Source: an uncultured Planctomycetaceae bacterium (GTDB lineage Bacteria > Planctomycetota > Planctomycetia > Pirellulales > Pirellulaceae). From it: a stretch of DNA of 6,453 nucleotides. The notes under the pieces were generated by a model. The model searched no databases. It was given only the letters and a program-made list of their open reading frames with translations, and had not been told where the DNA came from. The stretch is taken from assembly GCA_903927685.1 (NCBI GenBank), contig CAIYOB010000688.1, positions 1-6,453 on the forward strand, given 5' to 3'. Made by a program: the position numbers and the translations under genes. Below are positions 4,936-6,453 of this stretch, one piece after another. How positions within the stretch are numbered: position 1 is the first letter of the stretch; the number at the start of each line of letters is the position of its first letter.

Positions 4936-6453
4936 TTAGTTCCAGCGAGGATGGCTGTTGATGCCATAAAGGATGCCCAGGTCTTCCTCGACGGCTTCGA
5001 CTTCGGCGAGGGTCAACTGGCGGTCGTAGGCGATGATCTCGCTGAGGCTGCCGGCGTGGTTGCTGGAGCCGGTCCAGAAAGAAACGGCCAGATGGCCGCC
5101 ACCGAAGGCGGCGACCACGGGCAAGTCGTCGCGCTGGCCCGTGATGCGACCGCCGCTGCGCGCGGAAGCCGTCTTCACGCCGTCGTGTTGATAAACGGTA
5201 ATCGCGGCGGTTCCGGGCGCGGCGCCGACGGCGACCGAGTCGGCGTGCCGGTCGTAGTTGAACAAGCCGCGGGTCAGATACAGGCGTGGGATGCCTCCGG
5301 AGCCGTTCGCGGCGTTGCCGCAGACGCCAAAGTGTGTGTCGTCGGATTGCGTGACCAGAAAGACGGTGAACGGTTTGCCGGCCAGACACGCGTTGGCAAA
5401 ACCGGGCACCGTCAATTGGTCGTCCCGCCCGTCGAACCGCACGCCCGGGCGCCCGTTGATGAGCGCCGTGGCAAACGTGGGAGCCCCCGCCGACGCGCCC
5501 GAGAGCAGTTCGATGGTCGGAAGGCTCGCCGCCGGGCCCTTCACGGCAGGCCACTTTGCGACGGGCGCCCCGTCGCTCAGGGAGGCGGCCAGGGTGCGGG
5601 CGCTGAGCCACAGTCGGAGGTTCGCCGCGAGAGCGTCGGAGTCGGGCGCGAGCCGCGGACGCGCCTCGGTGCGAGTGAATCGGGCGGCGACCCCGGGGCC
5701 AGCCGCGCCGCCTGCGGCAAAGGCCCGCGCCGTGACGGTTGTCGAGGCGTCGAGCCGAATTGGTCTCTCGTACAGCGGGGAGGTCTTGGCAGCCTCGGAG
5801 CCGTCGAGCGTATAGCGGATTTGCACGCCGCTCGTCGGGCACCCCAACCGGACCTCGAGCCTGTCGCCGAAGCGGCTCTGCTCGTCGCACCAGACGGCGG
5901 GCTGCCACGGAGTCGCGGCCGGGTCGCGCCCCGGTTCGACGACGAGGATGCCCCACGGATCAACGCCGGGGAGTTCGACGGCGCTGACGTTGCCGCCCGG
6001 CAGTTCAATGGCCGTGGCGAGCGGCGCAAAATCGCGTGTCGCCTCGGCCTGCTCGTGCGCGGCGGCTTGATAGGCCGCGGGAATGAGGAACTGCAGCTTC
6101 AACGGGCGTCCCCCGAAGAACCGCCGCGGATCGAACGTCACGCGCATCGGCCCGGTGCGGTTGGTCTTGGCAGCGACGAGATGCACAACGACCGGCGCGT
6201 CGGTCCGGCCCGGCTTTGCCCGGACCACGGCGAGGACGGGTGACGCCGCGTAGACCTGAAGCACCGGTTCGTTCTCCGGAAAACGCGCGTCGCGGATGCC
6301 CGCGCCGAACACGGCCGCTTCTGCATAGCCTTCGAGGATCCCCGCGTTGGCTCGGACGAACCCGAACAGGTCGCTGAACTGCTCCGGCGTGCCGAAGAAG
6401 CGCGGCGAATCAAGGCCCGTAAAGACGTCCCACGGCACGATCACGTTGGCGCC
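4936..6453 (-). CDS. Large glycosidase-like protein with CHB_HEX_C and LamG-like domains (C-terminal part)
   Basis: The frame is open to the right edge (it enters as GAN before VIVPWDVFTG), so the 505 residues seen are a C-terminal fragment; a GTG at 6444 is internal and not a likely start. Residues about 1-50 (VIVPWDVFTGLDSPRFFGTP, then FSDLFGFVRANAGILEGY) look like the end of a putative TIM-barrel or glycosidase-like catalytic region. Residues about 55-175 look like a beta-sandwich ending VELPGVDPWGILVVEP. Residues about 185-260 resemble a chitobiase/beta-hexosaminidase C-terminal domain (VQIRYTLDGSEAAKTSPLYE, then TTVTARAF). Residues about 275-500 are LamG-like: LRLWLSA, ALINGRPGVRFDGRDDQLTV, FTVFLVTQ, and the typical end LSEIIAYDRQLTLAEVEAVE and LGILYGI. 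Such multidomain proteins are usually exported and act on polysaccharides, but the catalytic part and any signal peptide are outside the window, so activity is inference. It ends TAA. Confidence 0.85.
   Translation of the reverse strand, partial: GANVIVPWDVFTGLDSPRFFGTPEQFSDLFGFVRANAGILEGYAEAAVFGAGIRDARFPENEPVLQVYAASPVLAVVRAKPGRTDAPVVVHLVAAKTNRTGPMRVTFDPRRFFGGRPLKLQFLIPAAYQAAAHEQAEATRDFAPLATAIELPGGNVSAVELPGVDPWGILVVEPGRDPAATPWQPAVWCDEQSRFGDRLEVRLGCPTSGVQIRYTLDGSEAAKTSPLYERPIRLDASTTVTARAFAAGGAAGPGVAARFTRTEARPRLAPDSDALAANLRLWLSARTLAASLSDGAPVAKWPAVKGPAASLPTIELLSGASAGAPTFATALINGRPGVRFDGRDDQLTVPGFANACLAGKPFTVFLVTQSDDTHFGVCGNAANGSGGIPRLYLTRGLFNYDRHADSVAVGAAPGTAAITVYQHDGVKTASARSGGRITGQRDDLPVVAAFGGGHLAVSFWTGSSNHAGSLSEIIAYDRQLTLAEVEAVEEDLGILYGINSHPRWN

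Noticed and set aside
4903..6243. A 446-codon open frame on the plus strand
   Set aside because: Antisense to the CHB_HEX_C/LamG gene, low-complexity Arg/Gly/Ala composition and no recognisable motifs.

Overview
This is a high-GC bacterial window in which every supported gene lies on the minus strand, so transcription runs from right to left. Large exported proteins with LamG (concanavalin A-like) domains, a chitobiase-type C-terminal domain, a GTG start and mostly weak ribosome binding sites suggest the Planctomycetes or a neighbouring PVC-group lineage. That assignment is inference from protein style; no phylogenetic marker is present.

Right part (about 6453 to 4936): the C-terminal 505 residues of a large protein whose start is outside the window. 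It looks like the end of a putative TIM-barrel or glycosidase-like region, followed by a beta-sandwich, a CHB_HEX_C-like domain and a C-terminal LamG-like domain. Next comes a small acidic hypothetical protein of 61 codons (4839 to 4654), followed 29 bases later by a strong hairpin terminator (about 4581 to 4624).

Middle (4342 to 4653): a gene-free stretch. Besides the terminator it holds a striking structured repeat, two near-identical 25-base inverted arms (24 of 25 positions match). Each arm carries two tandem copies of a CATTTATAACC unit, and a GTGTCTGACCCC motif abuts the left arm.

Left part (4341 to 1): a probable three-gene transcription unit. It starts with a 1024-residue exported protein containing a LamG domain, with a GTG start behind a GGAGGT Shine-Dalgarno sequence. 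An ornithine cyclodeaminase/mu-crystallin family enzyme follows after a short gap, and then a cupin protein that runs off the window. The last two overlap by the four bases ATGA, which implies translational coupling. A secreted carbohydrate-recognition-type protein, a cytosolic NAD(P)-dependent imine/amino-acid enzyme and a cupin are an unusual trio, and their joint role is not known from the sequence.

No RNA genes, CRISPR arrays, intact transposases or defence genes were seen. The most interesting items are the double inverted repeat upstream of the LamG gene and the LamG, cyclodeaminase and cupin cluster.
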